64,000 nt of DNA from Bacillota bacterium (GTDB lineage Bacteria > Bacillota > Clostridia > Christensenellales > Aristaeellaceae): contig JAFADG010000043.1 in assembly GCA_023425025.1 (NCBI GenBank), positions 107,307 to 171,306 of the forward strand, given 5' to 3'. The position numbers and the translations under genes were made by a program. The notes beneath the pieces are model-generated. The model ran no database searches. It saw nothing but the letters and a program-made list of their open reading frames with translations, and had not been told where the DNA came from. Shown piece after piece: positions 8,193 through 16,307 of the stretch; positions within the stretch are counted from its first letter, which is position 1, and each line of letters begins with the position of its first letter.

Positions 8193-8882
8193 GTGCCTTT
8201 GATCAAAACAGTCATGGAGCGGAAGAAGCTCGCCGGGGAGAAAGCTACGGAATATATCCGTGATGGAATGATCCTTGGCTTGGGATCAGGTTCAACAGCC
8301 TCCTATATGATCAACAAAGTAGGAGAATTGGTCAGGGATGGACTGCGCATAAAGGCTGTTCCAACCTCAAGACACACAGAGATATTGATGCGGGAACTGA
8401 ATATTCCCCTCGTGTCCATTGATGAGATCAGTCATATCGATCTTGCCATCGACGGCGTCGATGAGATCGACCACCGTTTCAACGCCATCAAGGGTGGCGG
8501 AGGTGCGTTGTTCAGGGAAAAAATCGTTGCCGGTATGGCTGAAAGCGTCATCTGGATCATGGATGCAAGCAAAATGGTTGATCAGCTCGGCGCTTTTCCT
8601 TTGCCCGTAGAGGTATTGCCGTTTGGATATACGCATGTGATCACAAAACTAAACGAATTCTCTTTCAATCCGGCACTCCGCAAGGCAGATGGCAAACCAT
8701 ATGTAACGGATAATGGGAATTATATTGTTGATTTGCATATAGGAAGTCCTATGGATATCCCCGATGTAGCGGGGATATTGAATGCAACCGTAGGTGTTTT
8801 GGAAACGGGTCTATTTCTAAATATGTGCGATCGCATGGTTGTCGGTACAAATGAAGGCGTCATGACCATTACAAATCAATAA
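8193..8882 (+). CDS. rpiA: Ribose-5-phosphate isomerase A
   Basis: 229 aa from a GTG spaced 8 nt after AAAAGGAG; an in-frame GTG at 8184 lies inside the ribosome site and is less likely. RpiA interconverts ribose 5-phosphate and ribulose 5-phosphate in the non-oxidative pentose phosphate pathway. Conserved motifs are GLGSGSTASYMI (phosphate loop), DLAIDGVDEID with the catalytic Asp pair, and IKGGGGALFREKI with the active-site Glu/Lys. Length is normal. Confidence 0.95.
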   Translation: MPLIKTVMERKKLAGEKATEYIRDGMILGLGSGSTASYMINKVGELVRDGLRIKAVPTSRHTEILMRELNIPLVSIDEISHIDLAIDGVDEIDHRFNAIKGGGGALFREKIVAGMAESVIWIMDASKMVDQLGAFPLPVEVLPFGYTHVITKLNEFSFNPALRKADGKPYVTDNGNYIVDLHIGSPMDIPDVAGILNATVGVLETGLFLNMCDRMVVGTNEGVMTITNQ

Positions 8883-8910
8883 CGCATTCGTAGCAGGGGC
8901 AAGGGCCTCA

Positions 8911-8939
8911 TTGACGGAACGTAGCCGCTGGGATATAAT
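8911..8939 (+). promoter_or_regulatory. Sigma-A promoter of the first cobalamin operon
   Basis: TTGACG at 8911-8916 and TATAAT at 8934-8939 are separated by 17 bp. Predicted transcription starts near 8946, just ahead of the B12 riboswitch aptamer. Confidence 0.85.
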
Positions 8940-8955
8940 ACAAGCACAAATGAAT

Positions 8956-9136
8956 AGCGCGTGTATCTGCATGGAGACATGCGGCGCTTGTTAAGCGTCA
9001 TGGGAACGTGGATGAAATTTCCGGGCTATCCCAGTAACCGTGAAACGGACGAACGGGCATAAAAGCCACTGCCTCAAGGCGGGAAGGCGCCCAAGTAGGA
9101 TGAAGTAAAGCCGGGAGACCTGTTTACACGTAAGCG
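8956..9136 (+). promoter_or_regulatory. Cobalamin (B12) riboswitch aptamer
   Basis: The conserved core is present in order: GCCACTGCC, GGGAAGGCGCC, AGGATGAAGTAAAGCC and GGGAGACCTG (9065-9122), preceded by the AACCGTGAAACGG-type junction. A closing P1 helix can form from CGTGTA (8960-8965) and TACACG (9125-9130). It lies upstream of the corrinoid importer and late cobalamin genes, so B12 is expected to shut the operon down. Confidence 0.93.
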
Positions 9137-9150
9137 CTCCTGGGGATTGG

Positions 9151-9219
9151 GACAGGCTATGCATAGATGGGACCTATGCCTGTTAAGGTTGTCTCTCTCC
9201 AAAGAGGGACAACCTTTTT
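9151..9219 (+). terminator. Riboswitch expression platform with terminator
   Basis: A hairpin ACAGG-GCATAG/CTATGC-CTGT (about 9151-9183) is followed by a perfect terminator, AAGGTTGTC/GACAACCTT (9185-9193 and 9208-9216), with a T-run. It lies between the aptamer and the first gene, as expected for transcriptional control by B12. Confidence 0.88.
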
Positions 9220-9265
9220 GTTCCCCCTCAATCTATTCATTTGAATATTGGAAAGGGGTAACCTC

Positions 9266-10198
9266 ATGAAAAGCACCAAGTTTTTCTCCTTGCTCCTTGC
9301 GGTTGTCGTGACCCTTGGCTTGCTTACCGGCGGTGCCTTGGGCGAAACCGCCTCCCCTGTATCCGTAAAGGATATGACGGACCGGGAAATCAAACTGGAG
9401 GCGCCCGCCACCCGGATCGTGGCGCTGACTGCCTCCGACTGCGAAATCCTGTACGCCATCGGCGCGGGTGATACGCTGGTGGGCCGCGGTGAGTACTGCG
9501 ATTATCCCGAGGAAGTAAAGGCCGTTCCCTCCGTGCAGTCCGGCGCGGATACCAACATTGAGCAGATCGTAGCCCTGAAGCCCCAGGTGGTGCTTATGAG
9601 CACCATGGCACAAACGGATGAGCAGGTTGCCGCACTGGAAGCCGCCGGCATCAAGGTCATTGTCAGCGACGCCCAGAACATTGCCGGCGTCTATACGGCC
9701 ATCGAGCTGATCGGCGCGGTAACAGGCAAAACGGAAGAAGCCGCCACCTTGGTAAGCAGCATGAAGACTTCCTTTGCAGAGATTGCAGCAAAGGTAAAGG
9801 GCGACGGCGCCAAAACAGTATACTTTGAAGTGTCTCCTTTGCAATATGGCCTGTGGACCGCCGGTAGCGGGACCTTCATGGATGAGCTGGCCACCATGCT
9901 GGGACTCAAAAACGCCTTTGCCGATGTGAAAGGCTGGGGTGAAATCTCCCAGGAGCAGGTTATCGAGCGCGACCCTGACTACATCGTCACCATCACCATG
10001 TACTATGGCGAAGGACCCACGCCGGTGGAGGAGATCAAGGGCCGTGAAGGCTGGCAGGACCTGAAAGCCGTGAAAAACGGTACCATCCTCAATGCCGATT
10101 CCAACGAAATCTCCCGCCCCGGCCCCCGTCTGGTGGAAGCCGCGGAAACCTTGTATCAGTTCGTGTACGAGCCTGAAACCCTTGCGCCTGCGGCCTAA
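9266..10198 (+). CDS. btuF: Corrinoid ABC transporter substrate-binding protein (BtuF-like)
   Basis: 310 aa starting MKSTKFFSLLLAV behind AAAGGGGT. A signal peptide ends near GGALG-E and has no lipobox cysteine. The mature protein is a helical-backbone metal-receptor (PF01497) fold: VKDMTDREIKLEAPATRIVA opens the first lobe, and YAIGAGDTLVGRGEYCDYP and KPQVVLMSTM are typical. It should capture cobinamide or cobalamin outside the membrane and hand it to the next two gene products. Being first gene under a B12 riboswitch supports corrinoid rather than iron-siderophore specificity. Confidence 0.88.
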   Translation: MKSTKFFSLLLAVVVTLGLLTGGALGETASPVSVKDMTDREIKLEAPATRIVALTASDCEILYAIGAGDTLVGRGEYCDYPEEVKAVPSVQSGADTNIEQIVALKPQVVLMSTMAQTDEQVAALEAAGIKVIVSDAQNIAGVYTAIELIGAVTGKTEEAATLVSSMKTSFAEIAAKVKGDGAKTVYFEVSPLQYGLWTAGSGTFMDELATMLGLKNAFADVKGWGEISQEQVIERDPDYIVTITMYYGEGPTPVEEIKGREGWQDLKAVKNGTILNADSNEISRPGPRLVEAAETLYQFVYEPETLAPAA

Positions 10199-10213
10199 CA
10201 AGTCGAAATAAGA

Positions 10214-10246
10214 TCATGGAGAGGGGCGGTTCTCCGCCCCTTTTCC
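10214..10246 (+). terminator. Intercistronic hairpin after btuF
   Basis: GGGGCGG/CCGCCCC (10223-10229 and 10234-10240) extended by outer ATGGA/TCCAT pairing and followed by TTTT. Between a binding-protein gene and its permease such a structure usually lowers downstream expression or protects the upstream mRNA. Confidence 0.75.
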
Positions 10247-10262
10247 ATAAACCGAGGTTCCT

Positions 10263-11294
10263 ATGGAAAAACGCAGGGAAGGTTTCCGTCCGTACGAATA
10301 CCTATTGTTCATTGTCGGCACCATGGCGACAATGCTTTTGTGCGTATGCTTGGGCAGTGTAAACATCCCTCTTGCCGATACCCTGACCGCGGTATGGAAT
10401 ACCATATGGGGGCTTCCCATTCCAGAGGGGGTATCCAGGTCCGTCATTGTTTTTGTACGCCTGCCCAGGGTGATCTGTGTCGCGCTGTCAGGGGCTGCCT
10501 TGTCCCTATGCGGCGCGGCTATGCAGGGGCTTTTGCGAAATCCACTGGCGGACGGCTCCACCCTTGGGGTTTCCTCCGGCGCGTCGCTGGGGGCGATCAT
10601 TGCCATTGCCTTTGGTCTTGCGATTCCCGGCTTAAGCTTAGCCGGCGCCATGGTGATGGCCATGATTTTCGCGTTCCTTTCCCTGATTTTCATTTTATCG
10701 CTGGCATATCGGCTGGATCATTCTCTGGCCACCAACACCATCATATTGATTGGTGTCATATTTACCATGTTCGCCCACAGCATCATCAGCCTGATCATCA
10801 CCTTTTCCGGGGACAAAGTAAAATCCATTATGTTCTGGACTATGGGCTCCCTGGCGGGCAGCAGCTACCAAAACGCGCTGGCGCTGCTTGCGGCCCTCAT
10901 CATCTGCGGTACGCTGATGATGTGCAGTGCAAGAGAACTGAACGCCTTTGCCATCGGCGAAGATAGTGCCCGCCACGTCGGGGTGGATGTGAAGCGGGTA
11001 AAACTGAGAGTGCTTATTTCCGCATCCGCCCTCATTGGCGTATGCGTTGCCATTGGCGGTACCATCGGCTTTGTGGGCTTGGTGATGCCGCATATCATGC
11101 GCATGATCGTCGGGCCCAACCATAAGCGGCTGCTTCCGGCCAGCATGTTCGGCGGAGCTATCTTTTTGATGCTGGCGGATCTTGTAGGCCGGACTATCCT
11201 AAGCCCTCTGGAGATCCCCATCGGCGTCATCACTTCGCTGGTTGGCTCCATCGTGTTTGTATACATCTTCTATTCCTCCAGAAAGGCGGGATAA
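10263..11294 (+). CDS. btuC: FecCD-type ABC permease (BtuC-like)
   Basis: 343 aa, about ten membrane helices, starting behind CGAGG. It has FecCD hallmarks: VRLPRVICVALSGAALSLCG near residue 65, GLLRNPLADGSTLGVSSGAS (about 95-115), and GTIGFVGLVMPHIMR near residue 260, the part that contacts the ATPase. It forms the membrane channel of the corrinoid importer with the flanking genes. Confidence 0.92.
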   Translation: MEKRREGFRPYEYLLFIVGTMATMLLCVCLGSVNIPLADTLTAVWNTIWGLPIPEGVSRSVIVFVRLPRVICVALSGAALSLCGAAMQGLLRNPLADGSTLGVSSGASLGAIIAIAFGLAIPGLSLAGAMVMAMIFAFLSLIFILSLAYRLDHSLATNTIILIGVIFTMFAHSIISLIITFSGDKVKSIMFWTMGSLAGSSYQNALALLAALIICGTLMMCSARELNAFAIGEDSARHVGVDVKRVKLRVLISASALIGVCVAIGGTIGFVGLVMPHIMRMIVGPNHKRLLPASMFGGAIFLMLADLVGRTILSPLEIPIGVITSLVGSIVFVYIFYSSRKAG

Positions 11295-11297
11295 GCC

Positions 11298-12056
11298 ATG
11301 CTGAGCGTTAACAACCTTACTGTCCGGTATGGCAGCCTCGCTGTGCTGGACAATGTCAGCTTTTCGCTTGCGGCCGGGCAATGGTTGATGGTGGCCGGCC
11401 CCAACGGCGCGGGAAAATCTACCCTGGTCCATGCCATTTCCCAGGGGGTTGACTATCGCGGGGAGGTACACTATTGGGACCGGAATGTAAAGTATCTAAG
11501 GCCATCCGCTCTGGCCAGGGAAATAGGAGTACTGTCTCAAAGCCATCAGGTGGGGTACGCCTTTACGGTGGAAGAAGTCGTCAATATGGGCCGGTATGCC
11601 CATCAAAAGCGTCGGCTCTCCTTTACGGATGAACAAGGGGAGGAAAAGGTGCATGCTGCTCTTGAGATGACAGGCATGCTGCCGCTTCGGCATCAATCGG
11701 TGATGACGCTATCCGGCGGTGAATTGCAGCGCACGTTTCTGGCCCAGATCTTTGCCCAGGACCCGAACCTGATCATCCTGGACGAACCGACCAACCATCT
11801 GGACCTGAAATATCAAAAGCAGATGTTTGAGCTGATTGAAGCCTGGATCAGGAAGCCGGGTCGGGCGGTGGTCTCTGTAGTTCACGACATCAGCCTGGCA
11901 AGGGCGTACGGTACGCACGCTATGCTCCTGAATCAGGGGAAGCTGATTGCCTTTGGCAACAACCGGGAGGTCCTGTCCCCGGAGAACCTTAAAAACGTGT
12001 ACGCCATGGACGTTCAAAAGTGGATGCGGCAGATGCTTGCTCAGTGGGAGGAATAA
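11298..12056 (+). CDS. btuD: ABC transporter ATP-binding protein (BtuD-like)
   Basis: 252 aa starting 3 bp after the permease gene. Walker A is GPNGAGKST (about 35-43), the signature is LSGGELQR, Walker B is LIILDEPTNHLDL and the switch His is in VVHDISLA. This is the FecE/BtuD subgroup that pairs with FecCD permeases. It energises the corrinoid importer on the cytoplasmic face. Confidence 0.92.
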   Translation: MLSVNNLTVRYGSLAVLDNVSFSLAAGQWLMVAGPNGAGKSTLVHAISQGVDYRGEVHYWDRNVKYLRPSALAREIGVLSQSHQVGYAFTVEEVVNMGRYAHQKRRLSFTDEQGEEKVHAALEMTGMLPLRHQSVMTLSGGELQRTFLAQIFAQDPNLIILDEPTNHLDLKYQKQMFELIEAWIRKPGRAVVSVVHDISLARAYGTHAMLLNQGKLIAFGNNREVLSPENLKNVYAMDVQKWMRQMLAQWEE

Positions 12057-12061
12057 CGCAT

Positions 12062-13099
12062 ATGGACTTCATTGCAGCCTTCGGTGAAATATTGCCTCCG
12101 GATCAAACGGCTATGGAAAATGCCAAGACTCGCCTGGATAACATCGCCAAGCCTGTGGGCAGCCTGGGGCTTTTGGAGCAGGTCGTCGTCAAGGCTGCGG
12201 GGCTCACCGGCGATCCCGATATTCGCCTGAATAAGCGGGTGGTCGTCGTAATGTGCGCGGACAACGGCGTGGTGAGGGAGGGCGTGGCCTCGACGCCGCC
12301 TGAGATCACGCGGGTGATGGCGGAAAATATGACCAGGGAGCGTACCTGCGTATGCGTTATGGCAAAGCAGGCGGGAGCGCAGGTCATTCCGGTGGATATC
12401 GGCATGTTTGAAGCTGCCAGGATTCCCGGCGTAATGGACAGGCATGTTGCACGGGGCACGGAAAACATCGCCGATGGACCCGCTATGTCAAGGGAACAGG
12501 CCATACAGGCCATTGAAACCGGCATTCAATTGGTGAAGGAGTTGAAGGAGCAGGGTTATCACCTTCTGGCGGCAGGTGAAATGGGAATTGGGAATACCAC
12601 CACCGCCAGCGCCGTGGCTGCCGTACTTTTGGATAAGCCAGTTGAGGCGGTGACGGGCCCTGGCGCCGGACTTTCCGATACGGCACTGGAGCATAAAAAG
12701 GCGGTCATCCGCAAGGCCATCCAGATCAATAAGCCTGATCCCCATGATGCGCTGGATGTGCTTGCAAAGCTTGGCGGTCTGGACATGGCGGGCATGTGCG
12801 GGCTGTATATCGGCGGAGTGCTGTACCGCGTACCCGTATTGGTGGACGGATTCATCAGCGCTGTCTCCGCGCTTGTGGCCAAGCGCCTATGCCCGGCATC
12901 CTTTGATGCCATGCTGCCCAGCCATGTTTCTGCGGAGCCTGCCGGGCCAATGGTGCTGAACGTTCTAGGCCTTGCTCCCCTCATCACCGCCGGCATGCGT
13001 CTGGGGGAAGGTACCGGAGCCGCCGCGGCCATGGCGCTCCTGGATATGATGCTTCACGTCTATCACGAAATGATCACCTTTGCCGATATCGGCATGTGA
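12062..13099 (+). CDS. cobT: Nicotinate-nucleotide:dimethylbenzimidazole phosphoribosyltransferase
   Basis: 345 aa from an ATG 6 bp after the btuD stop, with GGAGG upstream. CobT makes alpha-ribazole phosphate, the activated lower ligand of cobalamin. Visible family blocks are DNIAKPVGSLGLLE near the start, VVVMCADNGVVREGV, GEMGIGNTTTASAV and AEPAGPMVLNVLGL, which holds the catalytic Glu. Length matches the family. No lower-ligand synthesis gene is in the window, so the base may be made elsewhere or salvaged. Confidence 0.95.
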   Translation: MDFIAAFGEILPPDQTAMENAKTRLDNIAKPVGSLGLLEQVVVKAAGLTGDPDIRLNKRVVVVMCADNGVVREGVASTPPEITRVMAENMTRERTCVCVMAKQAGAQVIPVDIGMFEAARIPGVMDRHVARGTENIADGPAMSREQAIQAIETGIQLVKELKEQGYHLLAAGEMGIGNTTTASAVAAVLLDKPVEAVTGPGAGLSDTALEHKKAVIRKAIQINKPDPHDALDVLAKLGGLDMAGMCGLYIGGVLYRVPVLVDGFISAVSALVAKRLCPASFDAMLPSHVSAEPAGPMVLNVLGLAPLITAGMRLGEGTGAAAAMALLDMMLHVYHEMITFADIGM

Positions 13100-13105
13100 G
13101 GGAAA

Positions 13106-13627
13106 ATGCTAACAATACTCATCGGCGGGTCCGGCAGCGGAAAAAGCGCTTATGGCGAAATGCTGGCGGCGAAAACGCCCGGTTCCAGGTACTATATTGC
13201 AGCCATGCGCCCCTATGGCGAAGAAAGCCTTGCCCGCATACGGCGGCACCGGGAACAGCGGGCCCATCTGAGGTTTGAAACTATCGACCGGTATACGGAT
13301 GTTGGCGGTTTGCAGCTGCCCCGCGGCGGCGCTGTCCTGCTGGAATGCCTGTGCAACCTTACCGCCAACGAAATGTTTGACGAGGGCGGCGCGGGCGATG
13401 GAACCGTAGAGGCTGTTGTGACCGGAGTAGATGCTCTGCATAAGCAGGCCGAGCACCTGATCGTCATTACCAACGACGTGGGTAGCGACGGCGTAACTTA
13501 TGGGGAAGGAACTGTGCGCTACATGCTTGCGCTTGGCAAAATCAACGCACTGCTGGCAAAACAGGCGAATCATGTGGCGGAACTTGTCAGTGGCATTCCC
13601 CTCTGGTTAAAAGGAGGAAACCTATGA
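13106..13627 (+). CDS. cobU: Adenosylcobinamide kinase / guanylyltransferase
   Basis: 173 aa. The P-loop GGSGSGKSAYGE opens the protein (residues 7-18), YIAAMRPYGEESLARIRRHR is the CobU guanylylation region, and VITNDVGSDGVTYGEGTVRY is the C-terminal family block. The enzyme phosphorylates adenosylcobinamide and transfers GMP to it. Its stop overlaps the cobS start as ATGA, giving coupled translation. A short cobU-like gene lies one gene further on. Confidence 0.93.
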   Translation: MLTILIGGSGSGKSAYGEMLAAKTPGSRYYIAAMRPYGEESLARIRRHREQRAHLRFETIDRYTDVGGLQLPRGGAVLLECLCNLTANEMFDEGGAGDGTVEAVVTGVDALHKQAEHLIVITNDVGSDGVTYGEGTVRYMLALGKINALLAKQANHVAELVSGIPLWLKGGNL

Positions 13628-14397
13628 GCATCATCCATTCCGTGGCACTGGCATTTGCCATGTTTTCCCGCATCCCCATGCCGCAGTTGGATTGGAATGA
13701 AAAGAACATGCGGTATATGATGTGCGGCTTTCCCTTGGTGGGAGCCGTGATCGGCCTTACACTTTGGGGGTGGAGCCTGCTGGCCGGTTTGCTCGCCATC
13801 GGTCCTGTGCTGCTCTCCGTAGGTTATGCGCTGATTCCCATTGCGGTTACAGGGGGCATTCACTTGGACGGGTATACCGATACCGTGGATGCCCTGGCCA
13901 GTCATGCTTCCCCGGAGAAGAAAAGGGAGATTTTGAAGGACCCCCATACAGGCGCCTTTGCGGTCATTGGCGTGGGATGCTATCTGCTTTTATACTTTGC
14001 CTTGTGCACAGAGGCGGCAGTTACCGCCGGATTTGTGGTCAAGTTAACCCTCATGCATGTTTTCAGCCGTACCCTGTGCGGCCTTGCGGTACTGCTGTTT
14101 CCCCCAAGCACGCAAAAGGGCTTGCTGTACACCTTCCAATCCTCCGCTTACAAGCAACGGGCGGCAGCGGTATTGTGGATTGTATTAGCCCTGTGCGCAG
14201 GGGTCCTGGTGGTTTGCGTAGGCTTTACCGGCTTTCTCATGGCAGCTGCCGGCGGGCTTGCGATGGCCTATGTCTTCTTTATGTCCCGGCGGCAGTTTGG
14301 CGGCATGAGCGGCGATCTGGCCGGTTACTTTTTGCAGGTCTGTGAAATCGCCATGCTGGCGGCGATGGTATTGGGGAAAGGGGTGTTCCCGGCATGA
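13624..14397 (+). CDS. cobS: Adenosylcobinamide-GDP ribazoletransferase (cobalamin synthase)
   Basis: 257 aa integral membrane protein with about six to seven helices. The catalytic Asp motif GGIHLDGYTDTVDALASHAS (about 78-97) and KDPHTGAFAVIG are characteristic. CobS joins adenosylcobinamide-GDP to alpha-ribazole (phosphate) at the membrane. It is coupled by ATGA overlaps to cobU before it and the short cobU-like gene after it. Confidence 0.95.
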   Translation: MSIIHSVALAFAMFSRIPMPQLDWNEKNMRYMMCGFPLVGAVIGLTLWGWSLLAGLLAIGPVLLSVGYALIPIAVTGGIHLDGYTDTVDALASHASPEKKREILKDPHTGAFAVIGVGCYLLLYFALCTEAAVTAGFVVKLTLMHVFSRTLCGLAVLLFPPSTQKGLLYTFQSSAYKQRAAAVLWIVLALCAGVLVVCVGFTGFLMAAAGGLAMAYVFFMSRRQFGGMSGDLAGYFLQVCEIAMLAAMVLGKGVFPA

Positions 14398-14741
14398 TTT
14401 TGGTCATTGGCGGGCTTGCGGCCGGAAAGCGGACGTACGTAAAGGAAGCCTACGGATATACCGATGACGAGATGGCCGACGGCTTGTTGAATGATAAGCC
14501 CGTGATCTTCAACCTGCAGGACCTTGTAAAGGCCGATCCTGCCGGGCCCCAGGCACTGATCCCCACCCTGTGTCAAAAGGAAGTCGTGATCTGCAACGAG
14601 GTGGGCAGCGGCATCGTTCCCATGGCGAAGGAAGACCGGAACATGCGGGAGGCCACAGGCAGGCTGTGCATACTGCTGGCAAAGGAAGCAAAAAAGGTGA
14701 TCCGCATCGTCTGCGGCCTGCCGGTTGTACTGAAGGGATAA
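14394..14741 (+). CDS. Short CobU-like protein
   Basis: 115 aa, about two-thirds of a normal CobU. The N-terminal P-loop is altered (GGLAAGKRTYVKEA), the middle of CobU is missing, and the C-terminal block is well kept: VICNEVGSGIVPMAKEDRNM and CGLPVVLKG. It starts inside the cobS stop as ATGA, so it is likely translated. It might be a regulatory or accessory subunit, or a kinase-only form; this is inference. It is a second copy beside full-length cobU, so simple redundancy is also possible. Confidence 0.75.
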   Translation: MILVIGGLAAGKRTYVKEAYGYTDDEMADGLLNDKPVIFNLQDLVKADPAGPQALIPTLCQKEVVICNEVGSGIVPMAKEDRNMREATGRLCILLAKEAKKVIRIVCGLPVVLKG

Positions 14742-14745
14742 GTAG

Positions 14746-15348
14746 ATGGAAGTCTTTTTGATCCGCCATGGATTAACCGCAGGGAATCTTCAAAAACGGT
14801 ACGTAGGGCGCACCGATGAACCCCTGTGCCCGAAGGGGATCGCCGCCGCGCAAAAAGCTGGCTCCTTTCCTGCTGTATCAAGGGTTATCGTCAGCCCGAT
14901 GCTGCGGGCAAAGCAAACGGCCGCCCTTTTGTTCCCTCAAGCTGAGCAGCAGGTGCTTGACGGCCTTCGGGAAATGGATTTTGGCGTGTTTGAAGGCAGG
15001 ACGGCGGATGAAATGGTCTCTGATGCCGCCTACCGCACCTGGGTGGACGGGAATTGCCAGGATGTATGCCCCGGCGGTGAGGGGATGCACGGCTTTTCCT
15101 CCCGTACCCTTTCCACATTCGACCAGGCGGTGCAAAAGGCTATTCGGACCGGGGAAAGCCGGCTTGTCATCGTTGCTCACGGCGGGACGCTGATGGCCGT
15201 TATGGACAGATACGCAATGCCCAAGAGGGCTTATTGGGATTGGCATGTCCCCACCCTTCATGGCTGGCGGGCAAGCCTGGATAGCATCAAATGGGATGCC
15301 GCCCCGGCGCTTCTTGACTATGCGCGCATGGAGGCAATTTCCCTATGA
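14746..15348 (+). CDS. cobC: Alpha-ribazole phosphatase / histidine phosphatase
   Basis: 200 aa. The phosphohistidine loop LIRHGLTAGN is at residues 5-14, YVGRTDEPLCPKG follows, and the second catalytic His lies in VIVAHGGTLMAVMDRY. CobC-type phosphatases remove the phosphate from alpha-ribazole phosphate or adenosylcobalamin phosphate. The operon position between cobS and cbiB supports this over a general phosphoglycerate mutase. Its stop overlaps the cbiB start. Confidence 0.9.
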   Translation: MEVFLIRHGLTAGNLQKRYVGRTDEPLCPKGIAAAQKAGSFPAVSRVIVSPMLRAKQTAALLFPQAEQQVLDGLREMDFGVFEGRTADEMVSDAAYRTWVDGNCQDVCPGGEGMHGFSSRTLSTFDQAVQKAIRTGESRLVIVAHGGTLMAVMDRYAMPKRAYWDWHVPTLHGWRASLDSIKWDAAPALLDYARMEAISL

Positions 15349-16307
15349 ACCACCTTTTGGCTTTTGTCATCGGCTTCGGACTGGATCTTCTCTTTGGCGA
15401 TCCCCATGGCTTTCCCCATATCGTGGTCGGCATGGGGAAAATGATTTCCTTGTTGGAAAAGCAGCTTCGAAGGTTGTTTGCCAAAACAAAGGCCGGGGAG
15501 CTTGCGGGCGGTATCGTGCTGGTTATCCTCATGTGCGTACTTCCCTTTGGCGGGACATATGCGGCTTTGAGGCTTTTGTATCTGATCCACCCCCTGCTAT
15601 CCCTGGCAGCGGAAAGCTTTTTATGCTGGCAATGCCTGGCTTTAAGGTGCCTGAAGGATGAAAGCCTACCGGTGTACCATGCTCTTCAAAAGAGTGATCT
15701 TCAAGCGGCACGCAAAGCCGTCAGCATGATCGTGGGCCGGGATACCGCCAGCCTGGATGAGGCCGGGGTCACCCGGGCGGCAGTGGAAACCGTGGCGGAA
15801 AATACCACCGACGGCGTGATCTCTCCCATGCTGTTCCTGGCGCTGGGCGGCGCGCCGCTGGGGGTATTGTACAAAGCGATCAACACCATGGACAGCATGG
15901 TGGGATACCGCAATGAAAAGTATCTGTACTTCGGGCGGGCCGCCGCCCGGCTGGACGACGCGGCGAATTTTCTCTGTGCCCGGCTTGCCGCGCTCTTGAT
16001 GATCCTTGCGGCCTTTTTGACGGGCATGGATGGGAAGGGTGCCTGGCACATTTTCAAAAGAGACCGGTATTGCCACAAAAGCCCCAACTCCGCCCAAACG
16101 GAAGCGGTGTGCGCCGGCGCGCTGCGTGTGCGCCTGGGCGGGGATGGGTACTACTTTGGCAAGCTTGTAAAAAAGCCCACCATTGGCGATGATACAAGGC
16201 CGGTGGAGCCGCAGGATATTATCAGAAGCCACCGGCTGCTGTACACTGCGTCCTTTCTGTGCTTCGCGCTTTGCCTTCTTGCGAAGGGGGCGGTTTTGTG
16301 GCTTTGA
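15345..16307 (+). CDS. cbiB: Adenosylcobinamide-phosphate synthase CbiB
   Basis: 320 aa membrane protein, starting as ATGA over the cobC stop. Family blocks are GFGLDLLFGDPHGFPHIVVG (about 10-29), VETVAENTTDGVISPMLFLA near residue 150, NTMDSMVGYRNEKYLYFGR near 185 and SPNSAQTEAVCAGALRVRLG. It attaches the aminopropanol arm to adenosylcobyric acid. The aminotransferase-fold decarboxylase that supplies this arm is the next gene. Confidence 0.95.
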   Translation: MNHLLAFVIGFGLDLLFGDPHGFPHIVVGMGKMISLLEKQLRRLFAKTKAGELAGGIVLVILMCVLPFGGTYAALRLLYLIHPLLSLAAESFLCWQCLALRCLKDESLPVYHALQKSDLQAARKAVSMIVGRDTASLDEAGVTRAAVETVAENTTDGVISPMLFLALGGAPLGVLYKAINTMDSMVGYRNEKYLYFGRAAARLDDAANFLCARLAALLMILAAFLTGMDGKGAWHIFKRDRYCHKSPNSAQTEAVCAGALRVRLGGDGYYFGKLVKKPTIGDDTRPVEPQDIIRSHRLLYTASFLCFALCLLAKGAVLWL

